Notes: generated from the sequence alone by a model not told the origin. A stretch of 64,000 nt of DNA from VRUE01 sp963702035 (GCA_963702035.1 OY969700.1:2294001-2358000); one strand, 5' to 3'. Positions 39,856 through 48,541 are shown, counted from the first letter of the stretch. Numbers and translations: made by a program.

Positions 39856-39970
39856 GGATGGATGGGTGCCCACGACCAAGCGAGGCGGTCACGACACGAC
39901 CCCCGCGTAGCAGCGCTACGCGGGGCGTCGGGGAGGGGCCGAATCGCGCCGGTCGTGGGTGACCAGACGC
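39856..39970. repeat. Family F palindromic element, copy F2 (inverted)
   Basis: The reverse complement matches F1 over the core, including hairpin CGTAGCGCTGCTACG and GGGGTCGTGTCGTGACCG. Arms here are CCCACGACC and GGTCGTGGG. Similarity to the F1 region continues beyond the arm into the first codons of the GDPD gene (CCTTGCCGACCG shared), so a larger segment seems to have been copied. Confidence 0.75.
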
Positions 39971-40016
39971 CGCGTCTGGCCGCAGTCGCCCGCGTCCCAA
40001 CCGCGTTTGATCCTGC

Positions 40017-41468
40017 TCATTGCGCTTCTCCTTCCAGGGATCGCTCGACAATCGGAGTCTGCCTCACGCCCCTTCCCTCGAAGTACTCCCACTCCTGCTC
40101 GCCCAGCTCGGTCGCGGGCGGGTCGGCGTAGATCCACTCGCGCATGATCCGGTGCCAGTTGCGCTTCGCCCGCAGCTGGCCGAGCACCGCGACGACGCCG
40201 ATTTCCATCCGCCGGCCCATCAGCTCGTTGGCCGGCAGCGACTCGCGGCGCATCAGGTCGTAGTACTCCGAGCGGGGGTCCTGGGTCAACTCGATGATCT
40301 TCATCACCCGTTTCGGCGTGATCTCGATCTCGCGGTCCTCGACAAACCAGCCGCTGACCGCCATCGTGTGCTCGAGCAGCCGTTCGGCGTCGAGCTTGGA
40401 GGGGTTCTTGATGAAGCCGAGGTCGTGCAGGGCGCCGCGGAAGCGCTCCGGATCGCTGTGGAAGGCGGCGTCGAGGGCGCGCTGCTCGAGCACGATCTGC
40501 TCGTGGTCGAGCTTCTTGGTCATGCCGAAGTCGAGGAAGGCGACGCGGCCATCCTCCATCAGGAAGTAGTTGCCCGGGTGGGGGTCGGCGTTGAAGTGGC
40601 GCAGGTGGTAGATCGAGCCGAAGCTGCCGCGGAAGACGATCTCCCCGAAGCGGCTGCGCCGCTCGTGCGGCAGCTCCTTGACCTGGTCGAAGGTCATCCC
40701 CTCGACGAACTCGGTGACGAGCACGCGGCGGCGCGAGAGCCGGGTGACCACTTCCGGCACGTAGATGAACGGATGCTCGCGGTAGGCGCGGGCGAAGGTG
40801 CGCTGGTTCTGCGCCTCGTACTCGTAGTCGAGCTCCTCCATCACCCGTTCGCGCAGCTCGTGGGCGATCGCCTTGGCGTCGAGGCCGGGAGCGAGGGCGC
40901 GGGCGAGGCGGACGATCGTGCCGGCGTTGCGCAGGTCGGCGTCGAGCGCCTCGGCGATCCCCGGGTACTGGATCTTGACCGCGACCCGGCGCCCGTCGAG
41001 CAGCTCAGCACGGTGCACCTGGCCGATCGAGGCGGCGGCGAAGGCCTCGTGCTCGAACTCGGCGAAGAGCTCGGAGACCGGTTCGCCGTCGTACTCCTCG
41101 AGCAGCACCTTCTCGACCTTCTCCCAGGGCATCGGCGGCGCCGAGGTGCGCAGCTTGGCGAGCTGCTCCTGGTAGATCTCGCGCGACTCCTCGGGCAGGA
41201 AGTCGGTGTCGATGAAGGAGGCGAACTGCCCCAGCTTCATCGCCGCGCCCTTCATCTGGCCGAGCGCGCCGACCATCTTCAGCGCCGTCTCCAGGTGGCG
41301 TTGATCGAGCTTTTCCCTGCCGCCCTCCTCGGAGCGGGCGACGTTGGTCGCCTTGGTCCCGGCGTAGCGGGCGCCCTGCACGCCGACGATCGAGCCCAGC
41401 TTGGCCGAGCGGCGCAGGCGGCCTTTGGGGATCTTCGAGTCGTCGGCCATCGCCGGCAAGGTTGTCAT
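40017..41468 (-). CDS. ABC1/UbiB family atypical protein kinase (AarF-like)
   Basis: 483 aa from ATG 41468; ATG 41450 is also possible. Signature: LGQMKGAAMKLGQFASFIDTDFLPEESREIYQEQLAKLRTSAPPMPWE (the KxGQ helix unique to this family), AAASIGQVHRAELLDGRRVAVKIQYPGI (Ala-rich loop and catalytic Lys), then HFNADPHPGNYFLMEDGRVAFLDFGMTKKL with the catalytic Asp and DFG. UbiB/ADCK proteins support quinone or lipid metabolism; in actinobacteria the substrate is unknown. Its stop overlaps the start of the disrupted membrane gene. Divergent from rplY. Confidence 0.92.
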   Translation of the reverse strand: MTTLPAMADDSKIPKGRLRRSAKLGSIVGVQGARYAGTKATNVARSEEGGREKLDQRHLETALKMVGALGQMKGAAMKLGQFASFIDTDFLPEESREIYQEQLAKLRTSAPPMPWEKVEKVLLEEYDGEPVSELFAEFEHEAFAAASIGQVHRAELLDGRRVAVKIQYPGIAEALDADLRNAGTIVRLARALAPGLDAKAIAHELRERVMEELDYEYEAQNQRTFARAYREHPFIYVPEVVTRLSRRRVLVTEFVEGMTFDQVKELPHERRSRFGEIVFRGSFGSIYHLRHFNADPHPGNYFLMEDGRVAFLDFGMTKKLDHEQIVLEQRALDAAFHSDPERFRGALHDLGFIKNPSKLDAERLLEHTMAVSGWFVEDREIEITPKRVMKIIELTQDPRSEYYDLMRRESLPANELMGRRMEIGVVAVLGQLRAKRNWHRIMREWIYADPPATELGEQEWEYFEGRGVRQTPIVERSLEGEAQ

Positions 41469-41520
41469 AGGCACCCGTGGCAGGCCGCGTTTCGCGGCTT
41501 TCTCTATCCTCTCCCGTCCG

Positions 41521-42216
41521 ATGGCTCGCACCCGCGAAAAGCTGAAGGCCGCCGCGCGCACCGATTTCGGCTCGCGCAACTCCCGTCGCCTGCGTGGCAA
41601 GGAGTTGGTGCCGGGCGTCGTCTACGGGGGCGGCAAGGAGGCGCGGGCATTCCAGGCGGGCGAACGCGAGATCCGCGCCGTCCTGGCCGGCGGCCAGGCG
41701 CTCTTCGACCTCGAGCTGGAGGGCTCGAAAGCGGTCCCGGTCGTGGTCAAGGAGCAGCAGCTGCACCCGGTGCGCGGCAACCTCCAGCACATCGACCTGC
41801 AGGAAGTGAAGCTCGACGAGGCGATCCAGGCCGAGGTCACGATCGAGCTCGAAGGGACCGAGGTCGCGCCGGGCGTCAAAGAGGGCGGCGTGCTCGAGCA
41901 TGTCACCCGCGAGATCACCGTTGAAGCGCTGCCGACCGAGATCCCCGAGCGGCTGATCGCCGACGTCTCCGAGATGGTCATCAACGACACGGTCACCCTT
42001 GCCACCATCGCCGCCCCCGAGGGCGTCAAATTCGTCGCCGACGATCCCGACGAGGTCACGATCGCTACCCTCTCGCCGCCGCGCGTCGAGGAAGAGCCCG
42101 AGCCCGCCGTCGAGGAGGAGGCCGAGCTGGTCGGCGAGGAGGGCGAGGCCCCGGCCGCCGAGGGCGAGGGCGGCGAGGGCGACGGCGGCGACTCCGGCGA
42201 CTCCGACGGGGAGTAG
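41521..42216 (+). CDS. rplY: 50S ribosomal protein L25/general stress protein Ctc
   Basis: 231 aa, the long CTC/TL5 form. The N-terminal L25 domain (RTREKLKAAARTDFGSRNSRRLRGKELVPGVVYGGGKEARAF) binds 5S rRNA; the C-terminal TL5 beta domain has HVTREITVEALPTEIPERLIADVSEMVINDTVTL. It ends in an unusually acidic tail of about 45 residues rich in Glu/Gly/Ala. ATG 41521 chosen since upstream codons belong to the divergent promoter region. Precedes pth, the usual ctc-pth pairing. Confidence 0.94.
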   Translation: MARTREKLKAAARTDFGSRNSRRLRGKELVPGVVYGGGKEARAFQAGEREIRAVLAGGQALFDLELEGSKAVPVVVKEQQLHPVRGNLQHIDLQEVKLDEAIQAEVTIELEGTEVAPGVKEGGVLEHVTREITVEALPTEIPERLIADVSEMVINDTVTLATIAAPEGVKFVADDPDEVTIATLSPPRVEEEPEPAVEEEAELVGEEGEAPAAEGEGGEGDGGDSGDSDGE

Positions 42217-42229
42217 CCCGCTTCGAGTC

Positions 42230-42841
42230 ATGTCGATCTTTCGCCGCCGCGCGGGTCGCGGCGAGGTCGGGCAGGGCGACCGCATCCTCATCGTCGGCCT
42301 CGGAAACCCCGGTGCCGAGCACGCCGGCAGCCGCCACAACGTCGGCTTCGACGTCGCCGAGGAGCTGTCGCGGCGCTGGGACCTGCCCCGCGCGAAGCAG
42401 AAGTTCGGCGGCCTGATCGCCGAAGGACGCAGCCGCCCCGGCGGCCCGCGGGTGGCGATCCTGCTGCCGCAGACCTACATGAACGCCTCCGGCGACTCGG
42501 CCGGGCCGGCGCGCGGCTCGCTCAGGGCGACGCTCGACCAAGTCGTCGTCCTGCACGACGAGATCGACCTCCCGTTCGGCGAGGTGCAGAGCCGCCTCGG
42601 TGGCGGCCTGGCGGGCCACAACGGCCTGAAGAGCCTCAAACGGGGCTTGGGCAGCGCCGAGTTCTGGCGCGTCCGGGTCGGCGTCGGGCGCCCGGACTCG
42701 ACCGACCCGGAGATCGTCTCCGCCTACGTGCTCGGCCGCTTCCGTGAGCCCCGCGCCGAGGTGGAGGCTCTCGTCGGCCGCGCCGCCGACGAGGCCGAGC
42801 GGTTGGTCGAACAGCTAGGTTCCCCGGCCGATGAGCGCTGA
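42230..42841 (+). CDS. pth: Peptidyl-tRNA hydrolase
   Basis: 203 aa. Releases peptides from prematurely dropped peptidyl-tRNAs. Motifs: ILIVGLGNPGAEHAGSRHNVGFDVAEELSRRW (catalytic His), LLPQTYMNASGDSAGP, VLHDEIDLPFGEVQSRLGGGLAGHNGLKSL (catalytic Asp). The second part of the usual Asn-containing motif is present. ATG 42230 begins MSIFRRRAGRGEVGQG, a short basic extension. Overlaps the following enoyl-CoA hydratase by 11 nt. Confidence 0.95.
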   Translation: MSIFRRRAGRGEVGQGDRILIVGLGNPGAEHAGSRHNVGFDVAEELSRRWDLPRAKQKFGGLIAEGRSRPGGPRVAILLPQTYMNASGDSAGPARGSLRATLDQVVVLHDEIDLPFGEVQSRLGGGLAGHNGLKSLKRGLGSAEFWRVRVGVGRPDSTDPEIVSAYVLGRFREPRAEVEALVGRAADEAERLVEQLGSPADER

Positions 42842-43556
42842 GCGCACCAGCTACGAGGTCGACGCCCAGGGCGTCGCGCTGCTGCGCCTCGAGCGCCCCG
42901 AGGCTCGCAACGCGATCGACACGCAGATGCTGGCTGAGATGCTCGAGCACCTGGCGGTCGCCCGCGACGACGACGCGGTGCGCGTCCTCGTGATCAGCTC
43001 CTCCGACCAGATGGGCCTCTCCGCCGGCGCCGACGTCAAGGAGCAGCTCGATGACGAGGGCAAGGTCCGCCGCATGCGGCTCTTCGCCGACCTCTACGAC
43101 GCGATCGTCGCCTTCCCCAGGCCGACCGTGGCCGCCTGCCACGGCGACGTGGTCGGCGGCGGAGCGGAGATCGCCATCGCCTGCGACATGCGCGTCGGGG
43201 GCGCCAACCTGCGCATGCGCTTTCCCGGCGCCGCGCTCGGCGTTCCGGTCGGCCCGGCCCGGCTCGTCACCCTCTGTGGCCTGGCCACGGCCAAGTACCT
43301 GCTGCTGACCTCGCGCACGGTCGGCGCCGACGAGGCGCTGCGCCTCGGCCTCGTCAACCGCGTCGCCCCGGCGGCGGCGACCGAGGAGGCCGCACTGCAA
43401 GTCGCCGCCGAGGTCGCCGGCCACCCACCCGAGGCCGTCGCCCGCCTGAAGCGGATGCTGCACGAGTGGGACGACGTCGAGGGGCGGTCCAAGGTCGAGG
43501 GTGTGGGCCAGGTCGAGTGGGCGCGGACCGGGCCCGGCTTGCCTCAGCCCGACTGA
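42831..43556 (+). CDS. Enoyl-CoA hydratase/isomerase family protein (second copy)
   Basis: 241 aa crotonase-fold protein. Seen: ALLRLERPEARNAIDTQMLAEM, SSSDQMGLSAGADVKE, ACHGDVVGGGAEIAIACDMRVGG with the oxyanion-hole Gly residues, and FPGAALGVPVGPARLVTLCGLATAKYLLLTSRTVGADEALRLGLVNRV. The usual catalytic Glu positions appear as Gly/Val here (GAALGVPVG), so it may have isomerase or other crotonase activity rather than hydration. Not closely similar to the copy at 1059. Confidence 0.87.
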   Translation: MSAERTSYEVDAQGVALLRLERPEARNAIDTQMLAEMLEHLAVARDDDAVRVLVISSSDQMGLSAGADVKEQLDDEGKVRRMRLFADLYDAIVAFPRPTVAACHGDVVGGGAEIAIACDMRVGGANLRMRFPGAALGVPVGPARLVTLCGLATAKYLLLTSRTVGADEALRLGLVNRVAPAAATEEAALQVAAEVAGHPPEAVARLKRMLHEWDDVEGRSKVEGVGQVEWARTGPGLPQPD

Positions 43557-43564
43557 CGTTGTGT

Positions 43565-43677
43565 AAGCCCATCCGGTAGGGCTTTCACTTAACTTCTTTC
43601 GGTGGATCGCCTGTGGGCTGGCGCCCGCGGCCGGCACCGAAAAAGTACAAGACGTTTCAGCCCTACCGGATGGGCTT
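43565..43677. repeat. Family A palindromic element, copy A3 (reverse orientation)
   Basis: Arms AAGCCCATCCGGTAGGGCT and AGCCCTACCGGATGGGCTT are perfect. Core on the minus strand: GAAACGTCTTGTACTTTTTC and GAAAGAAGTTAAGTGAAAG. The right arm includes the first two bases of the complement of the TAA stop codon (43676-43678) of the deacetylase gene. Confidence 0.9.
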
Positions 43678-44464
43678 AGGCCCAGCTGGTTTGGTCGAGC
43701 GCGACGCTGTTTGCGAAGAGGGTGGGGTTGGCTCGGATGTGCTTGGCGATCTCGTCGCAGCGGGCCACCCACGCCTGGGTGGAGGAGAGCTGGCTCAGGA
43801 TGGTGGCCAGGTTTTCCTCGCCGAGCCAGTCGAGCAGTGGGAGGTGGAGGACGATTGACATGAAGCCGCCGTCGGTCTGGAGGCGGTCGATCTCTGTCGT
43901 GAGGTAGGCGACGAACATGTCGGCGTCAAGGGGGTCTGACGCACCCGTCATCTGCTCTCTGACCGGGTCCAGGCCGGGGAGCAGCGAGCTGGCGTCGACG
44001 TGGCGCCATTGGAAGGGGAGCAGGGCGATGTCGTTTTCGACGCCTGCGCCCTCGCCGGCGGGGGATGCGTAGGTGAGGCCGGCCTTGCGCAGGATCTCGA
44101 CGCCGCCCTCACCGAGTTGGCCGCCGGGTGGGCGCAGGCCGTTCACTTCAAGGCCAAGGTCCTTGAACGCATCGATGCCATGGCCCAGGTTCTCCGCCTG
44201 CTCGGCTGCCGGCAGCTCCCCCCACGTCTCGTGGCGCCAGGCGTGGTAGGCGACCTCGTGGCCGGCCGCCGCGATTTCGTGCAACGCCGCGGGATTGAGC
44301 TCGGCGTTGACGCCCTCGGTGAAGAAGGTCGCCGTCAGGCCGTGCTCGCCGAGCCGCTTCAGCAGGCCTGGTAGCGCCTGGGCCGCACTCGATGCCTCGT
44401 CGACGCCGAGGTTGTCGAAGCTGAGGCAGAGTGCGCCGCGGGCGCCGCCCGGCCACTCGGCCAC
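43676..44464 (-). CDS. Polysaccharide deacetylase family protein
   Basis: 262 aa from GTG 44464. NodB-like fold: ALCLSFDNLGVDEASSAAQALPGLLKRLGEHGLTATFFTEGVNAELNP, then GHEVAYHAWRHETWGEL (HxxxH metal motif) and GLRPPGGQLGEGGVEILRKAGLTYASPA. The first metal Asp pair of classical enzymes (FDD/TFDD) is here FDN, so the second Asp is missing; the HxxxH is intact. The long upstream open frame overlaps another gene and has no similarity. It starts 6 nt after that gene stops, so they form an operon. Predicted substrate is a cell-wall or surface glycan. Confidence 0.82.
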   Translation of the reverse strand: MAEWPGGARGALCLSFDNLGVDEASSAAQALPGLLKRLGEHGLTATFFTEGVNAELNPAALHEIAAAGHEVAYHAWRHETWGELPAAEQAENLGHGIDAFKDLGLEVNGLRPPGGQLGEGGVEILRKAGLTYASPAGEGAGVENDIALLPFQWRHVDASSLLPGLDPVREQMTGASDPLDADMFVAYLTTEIDRLQTDGGFMSIVLHLPLLDWLGEENLATILSQLSSTQAWVARCDEIAKHIRANPTLFANSVALDQTSWA

Positions 44465-44469
44465 CCGGC

Positions 44470-44997
44470 TCAGTCCTCCAGCAGCGCCGCGCTCCAGCGC
44501 TCCGGTTCTCGCTTCGCCTGCTCGCGCGCCCAGCGGAAGTGATGATCGGCCGAGGCGAGCAGGATCGGGAAGTTGAGCAGGCCGGCGAGGGCGAAGCCGC
44601 GCGAGCCGCGTTTGGTCTCGGTCAGCAGGCTGAGGGTGCTGGAGATTCCCCAGGCCCAGAGCACGGCGTTGTAGGCGGGGAGCTGATCCTCGCGCAGGCC
44701 CTCGGCTTCGTCGAGCATCGGCAGCCCGCCGTGCAGCGACCAGGGCCAGGCCTTGAAGTGGACGGCGACGCCGGCCACGCCGATGCCGGCGTTGAGGGCG
44801 GAGAGGCGCTCGTCCCACTTGCCACCGCGGACCGCCGCGACGAGCCCGAGCGGGATCAGGGCGCCCCAGAGCGCGTAGGCACCCCGCCGCCCGAGCTGCG
44901 GCTCGAACACGAGGCCGACGCCGGCACGGGTCTCGAAAGCGTTGTGGGCAAAAAGGCCCAGCGTTGATCCGGCTGCGAATGGACGGCGGAAACGCAT
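44470..44997 (-). CDS. Hypothetical membrane protein, 175 aa
   Basis: Starts MRFRRPFAAGSTLGLFAHNAFETRAGVGLVFEPQLGRRGAYALWGALIPLGLVAAV and has about four hydrophobic segments, with conserved-looking GVAVHFKAWPWSLHGGLPMLDEAEGL and YNAVLWAWGISSTLSLLTETKRGSRG. I do not recognise a family. It is upstream of, and linked to, the deacetylase and divergent from mfd, with a family G repeat in the shared promoter region. Confidence 0.65.
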   Translation of the reverse strand: MRFRRPFAAGSTLGLFAHNAFETRAGVGLVFEPQLGRRGAYALWGALIPLGLVAAVRGGKWDERLSALNAGIGVAGVAVHFKAWPWSLHGGLPMLDEAEGLREDQLPAYNAVLWAWGISSTLSLLTETKRGSRGFALAGLLNFPILLASADHHFRWAREQAKREPERWSAALLED

Positions 44998-45016
44998 TAG
45001 CAGGAGAGCGTAACTT

Positions 45017-45158
45017 GGAGTGGCATTCTGGCGAGCCCCTGAGCTTGTCAGGCCAGGACGCAGGGAGAAGGCAAGGGGAGCGCACAGTTAGTGCGTGACC
45101 CGCAGCCGCCGACCGAGGACGCCGCATGACAAGCTCAGGGGCCGCCAGATGTCACTCC
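45017..45158. repeat. Family G palindromic repeat, copy G3, containing the mfd start codon
   Basis: On the minus strand: GCGGCGTCCTCGGTCGG, hairpin CACGCACTAACTGTGCG, CTCCCTGCGTCCTGGCC. Outer arms are about 33 nt: GGAGTGGCATTCTGGCGAG plus CCCCTGAGCTTGTCA on the left, TGACAAGCTCAGGGG plus CCGCCAGATGTCACTCC on the right. The right arm includes ATGTCACTC, the first three codons of mfd. Confidence 0.85.
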
Positions 45159-48100
45159 GCCCCCTGCTAGAGATAGCCGCTGAGAATGAGCGCGTCCACG
45201 CGCTCGCCGGCGAGGTGCGCGCCGCGGGCGGTGGCTCGCCGGTCGAGATCGGCGCCTCGGCCACTCTGCGCCCGCTGCTGCTGGCGACCCTGCTCGAGGA
45301 CGATCGCGGCCTGGCCGGCCGCCCGGCGCTGCTGGTCAGCGCCGACGATCGCTCGGCCCGCGACCTCGCCGCCGATCTGCGCGCCTACCTGGCGCCCCGT
45401 CGGGTCCGCTTCTACCCCTCGCGGGGAACTGGCTACGCCTCTCACGTCACTCCGCCTCCTCACCTCGTCGGTCTGCGCATCGACGCGCTCGACTCGCTGC
45501 GCACCGAGGAGGACGCGATCGTCGTCGCCAGCGCCGTCGCCCTTGCCGAGGCGGTGCCGGACGCCTCGCTGCGTCCCGCCGGCTTCACGCTCGAGCTGGG
45601 CGGCAGTGTCGAGCTCGAGACCGCCGCGCGCGACCTGGTCGCCGCCGGCTACGAGCGGGTCGAGCAGGTCGAGGAGCGCGGCCAGTTCGCCGTCCGCGGC
45701 GGCATCCTCGACGTCTATCCGGCGACCGAGGAGCGCGCCGTGCGGATCGAGCTGTTCGGCGACGAGATCGAGTCGATGCGCTGGTTCTCGACCTTTACCC
45801 AGCGCTCGCTCGGCGACGCCGAGCGGGTCGAGCTGGCGCCCGCCGCCGAGCTCGACGCCGAGCACCGCGAGCTGGCCGAGCTGGCCGCGATGGAGGCCGC
45901 CGAAGAGGGCAAGGAGCCGCCGAGCCCGGCCGAGGTCCTGCCGATCGAGCATTTCGGGCCCCCGCTGGATCTCGTCCCCGCCGAGGCGGCCGTGATCCTC
46001 GCCGCCGCCGAGGAGATCGAGCCGGCACTGCGCGACCACTGGGAGGACGCGACGGCGGCGATGCACGCCGACGACGCCCGCCACCTCTACGTCGAGGTGG
46101 CCGCGCCGCTAGCGGCGCGCGCGATCCTCGCCGTGAGCGGGGCCGGGGAGGACGACGAGACGGCATTTCGTGCCTCGCGCGCCGAGTCTCCCGCCCGCAG
46201 CGTCAAAGAGGCCGAGGGCGAGCTGGAGAAACACGTCCGCTCCGGCTACCGCACGGTCGTCGCCTTCGACAACCGCGGCGAGGCGGAACGCTCGCGCTAT
46301 GGCCTCGAACGCCTCGACGCCACCCTGCTCGACGGCGGCCGCCTCTCGCCGGACCCCGGCCTGGCCTTCGCCGAGGCGCGCCTGCGCGAGGGCTTCGTCA
46401 GCCCCGAGCTGCGCCTCGCCGTCTACCCGTTCCGCCGCCTCGTCCACCGCCGCAAGCGGGCCGAGGAGCGGCTGCCGGGCGCCGGCAAGGGCCGGCTCGC
46501 CTTCAGCGACCTCCGCGTCGGCGACTACGTCGTCCACGAGGACCACGGCGTCGCCCGCTTCGCCGGCTTCGAGACGCGCGAGGTCGGCGGCATCAGCCGC
46601 GACTACCTCTACCTCGAATACAAGGGCGAGGACCGGGTCTACGTCCCGACCGACCAGCTGGCGAAGTTGAGCCGCTACGCCGGCTCGGGCGCCGCACCGT
46701 CGCTCTCGGCGCTCGGCGGCAAACGCTGGCAGAACATGAAGGCTCGCGCGCGCAAAGCGGCGGGCGCCCTGGCCGGCGAGCTGCTCAACCTCTTTGCCGA
46801 GCGGCGCACCCGCAAGGGCCACCCCTTCTCGCCGGACGGCGAATGGCAGATCGCGATGGAGACGGCCTTTCCCTACCGCGAGACGGCCGACCAGCTGGAG
46901 GCGATCGAGGCGGTCAAGGGCGACATGGAATCCGAGCAGCCGATGGACCGGCTGGTCTGCGGCGACGTCGGCTTCGGCAAGACCGAGGTGGCGCTGCGGG
47001 CCACGGTCAAGGCCGCCTCCGACGGCAAGCAGGTGATGATGCTGGCGCCGACGACGATCCTCGCCCAGCAGCACTTCGGCACCTTCCGCGAGCGCCTCGC
47101 CGACCTCCCCTTCACGCTCGACTGGGTTTCGCGCCTGCGCAAGCCGGCGGAAGTCAAAGAGGTGCTGAAGCGCTATGAGGCGGGCGAGATCGACGTCCTG
47201 GTCGGCACCCACCGACTGCTCTCCCGCGACGTGCGGGCCAAGGACCTCGGCCTCCTGATCGTCGACGAGGAGCAGCGCTTCGGCGTCAAGCAGAAGGAGC
47301 TGCTGCGGCAGCTGAAGCTGAAGGTCAACGTGCTGTCGCTGTCGGCGACGCCGATCCCGCGCACCCTGCAGATGAGCCTGGCGGGGCTGCGCGACATCTC
47401 GACGATCGAGACCCCGCCCGAGGGGCGCCGGCCGGTCCGCACGTATGTCGGCCCCTACGACGAGGACCTGGTCCAGCGCGCGATCGAGCGCGAGCTCGAG
47501 CGCGGCGGCCAGGTTTTTTTCCTGCACAACCGGATCGAGAGCCTGCCCGAGGTCGCCGAGCAGCTGCGCGGGCTCGTCCCCAAGGCGCGCGTGGTCGAAG
47601 CCCACGGCCAGATGGACGAGGGGGAGTTGGAGAAGACGATGATGGGCTTCCTGCGCGGCGAAGCCGACTGCCTGGTGACGACGACGATCATCGAGTCCGG
47701 GCTCGACATCCCCACCGCGAACACGCTGATCGTCGAGCGCGCCGACCGGCTCGGGCTCGCCCAGGCCTACCAGATCCGCGGCCGGGTCGGGCGCTCCCGC
47801 GAGCGCGCCTTCGCCTACCTGCTCTACCCCTCCACCGAGGCGCTGACCGAGGACGCCGCGGCCCGCCTGACCACCCTCGCCGACCACACCGAGCTCGGCT
47901 CCGGCTTCAAGATCGCGATGCGCGACCTCGACATCCGCGGCGCCGGCGACCTGCTCGGCGACGAGCAGTCGGGCCACGTCGCCGCGGTCGGCTTCGAGCT
48001 CTACTGCCAGATGATCGACGAGGCCGTCGCCGAGGCGAGCGCGGCGGGGGAGGAGGGCGAGGAGGCGCCGGAGCCGCTGCGCTTCGACGTCCCCGTCGAT

Positions 48101-48541
48101 GCCTACCTGCCCGCCTCCTTCATCCCCTTCGAGGCGGCGAAGATCGACGTCCACCGGCGCATCGTCGCCGCTCGGGCGCCGGGCGACCTGCGGGCGATCC
48201 GCGACGAGCTCAGCGACCGCTTCGGGCCGCCTCCGGTCGAGGCCGAGAACCTGCTGGCGTTGCAGCGGGCGCGGATCGAACTGCGCCTGGCCGGCGCGCG
48301 CGGCGTCGAGCTGCGCGGCGGCCGCCTCAGCGTGGTCGGGATCGAGCTCGATTCCGAGGCGGCGAGCGCGCTGCGCGAGCAGGTCGAGGGTGCGCTTTAC
48401 GAGTGGCGAGAGAAGACCGCGTCGGTGCGCGTTCCCGACGAACCCGAGGCACGGCTGGCCGCGGTGCTGGCGTTGGCCGGGGGTCTGCGCGAGGCGCGCC
48501 GCTCGGATTTGGTCGAAAAAGATATGCTTCCGGCTTCGTGA
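45149..48541 (+). CDS. mfd: Transcription-repair coupling factor
   Basis: 1130 aa, full length. Removes RNA polymerase stalled at DNA lesions and recruits UvrA. N-terminal UvrB-like modules (RGGILDVYPATEERAVRIELFGDEIESMRWFS); the RNAP-interacting RID/CarD-like domain (LRVGDYVVHEDHGVARFAGFETREVGG); translocase domains with Walker A CGDVGFGKTEVALRA, DEEQRFGVKQKE and SATPIPRTL; the TRG motif region ESGLDIPTANTLIVERADRLGLAQAYQIRGRVGRS; and the C-terminal regulatory domain D7. ATG 45149 (MSLRPLLEIAAENERV) chosen; it lies inside a repeat arm. Confidence 0.95.
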   Translation: MSLRPLLEIAAENERVHALAGEVRAAGGGSPVEIGASATLRPLLLATLLEDDRGLAGRPALLVSADDRSARDLAADLRAYLAPRRVRFYPSRGTGYASHVTPPPHLVGLRIDALDSLRTEEDAIVVASAVALAEAVPDASLRPAGFTLELGGSVELETAARDLVAAGYERVEQVEERGQFAVRGGILDVYPATEERAVRIELFGDEIESMRWFSTFTQRSLGDAERVELAPAAELDAEHRELAELAAMEAAEEGKEPPSPAEVLPIEHFGPPLDLVPAEAAVILAAAEEIEPALRDHWEDATAAMHADDARHLYVEVAAPLAARAILAVSGAGEDDETAFRASRAESPARSVKEAEGELEKHVRSGYRTVVAFDNRGEAERSRYGLERLDATLLDGGRLSPDPGLAFAEARLREGFVSPELRLAVYPFRRLVHRRKRAEERLPGAGKGRLAFSDLRVGDYVVHEDHGVARFAGFETREVGGISRDYLYLEYKGEDRVYVPTDQLAKLSRYAGSGAAPSLSALGGKRWQNMKARARKAAGALAGELLNLFAERRTRKGHPFSPDGEWQIAMETAFPYRETADQLEAIEAVKGDMESEQPMDRLVCGDVGFGKTEVALRATVKAASDGKQVMMLAPTTILAQQHFGTFRERLADLPFTLDWVSRLRKPAEVKEVLKRYEAGEIDVLVGTHRLLSRDVRAKDLGLLIVDEEQRFGVKQKELLRQLKLKVNVLSLSATPIPRTLQMSLAGLRDISTIETPPEGRRPVRTYVGPYDEDLVQRAIERELERGGQVFFLHNRIESLPEVAEQLRGLVPKARVVEAHGQMDEGELEKTMMGFLRGEADCLVTTTIIESGLDIPTANTLIVERADRLGLAQAYQIRGRVGRSRERAFAYLLYPSTEALTEDAAARLTTLADHTELGSGFKIAMRDLDIRGAGDLLGDEQSGHVAAVGFELYCQMIDEAVAEASAAGEEGEEAPEPLRFDVPVDAYLPASFIPFEAAKIDVHRRIVAARAPGDLRAIRDELSDRFGPPPVEAENLLALQRARIELRLAGARGVELRGGRLSVVGIELDSEAASALREQVEGALYEWREKTASVRVPDEPEARLAAVLALAGGLREARRSDLVEKDMLPAS

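Larger units (their letters stand above)
39155..40020 (-). pseudogene. DUF6159-like membrane protein gene, disrupted by two repeats and a frameshift
   Basis: The start codon at 40020 has a good ribosome site (GGAAGGAG) and overlaps the ABC1-kinase stop; it encodes MSRIKRGWD, like the start of DUF6159 membrane proteins. The frame then runs into repeat F2 and repeat G4. After G4 family-like sequence resumes (VVGMAWSLVTFLAVPVIAIEGAGPFETLKRSAHLFKSRWGAQITGNIAIGGAV) and near 39440 one base seems missing, because the continuation LLFGVLPSAIVIALGVLVW to the stop is in another frame. So the gene is probably dead, its middle lost or replaced. Confidence 0.7.

Noticed and set aside
43676..45127. A 483-codon frame for the deacetylase
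   Set aside because: The part upstream of 44464 overlaps another minus-strand gene in a different frame and has no similarity to deacetylases.
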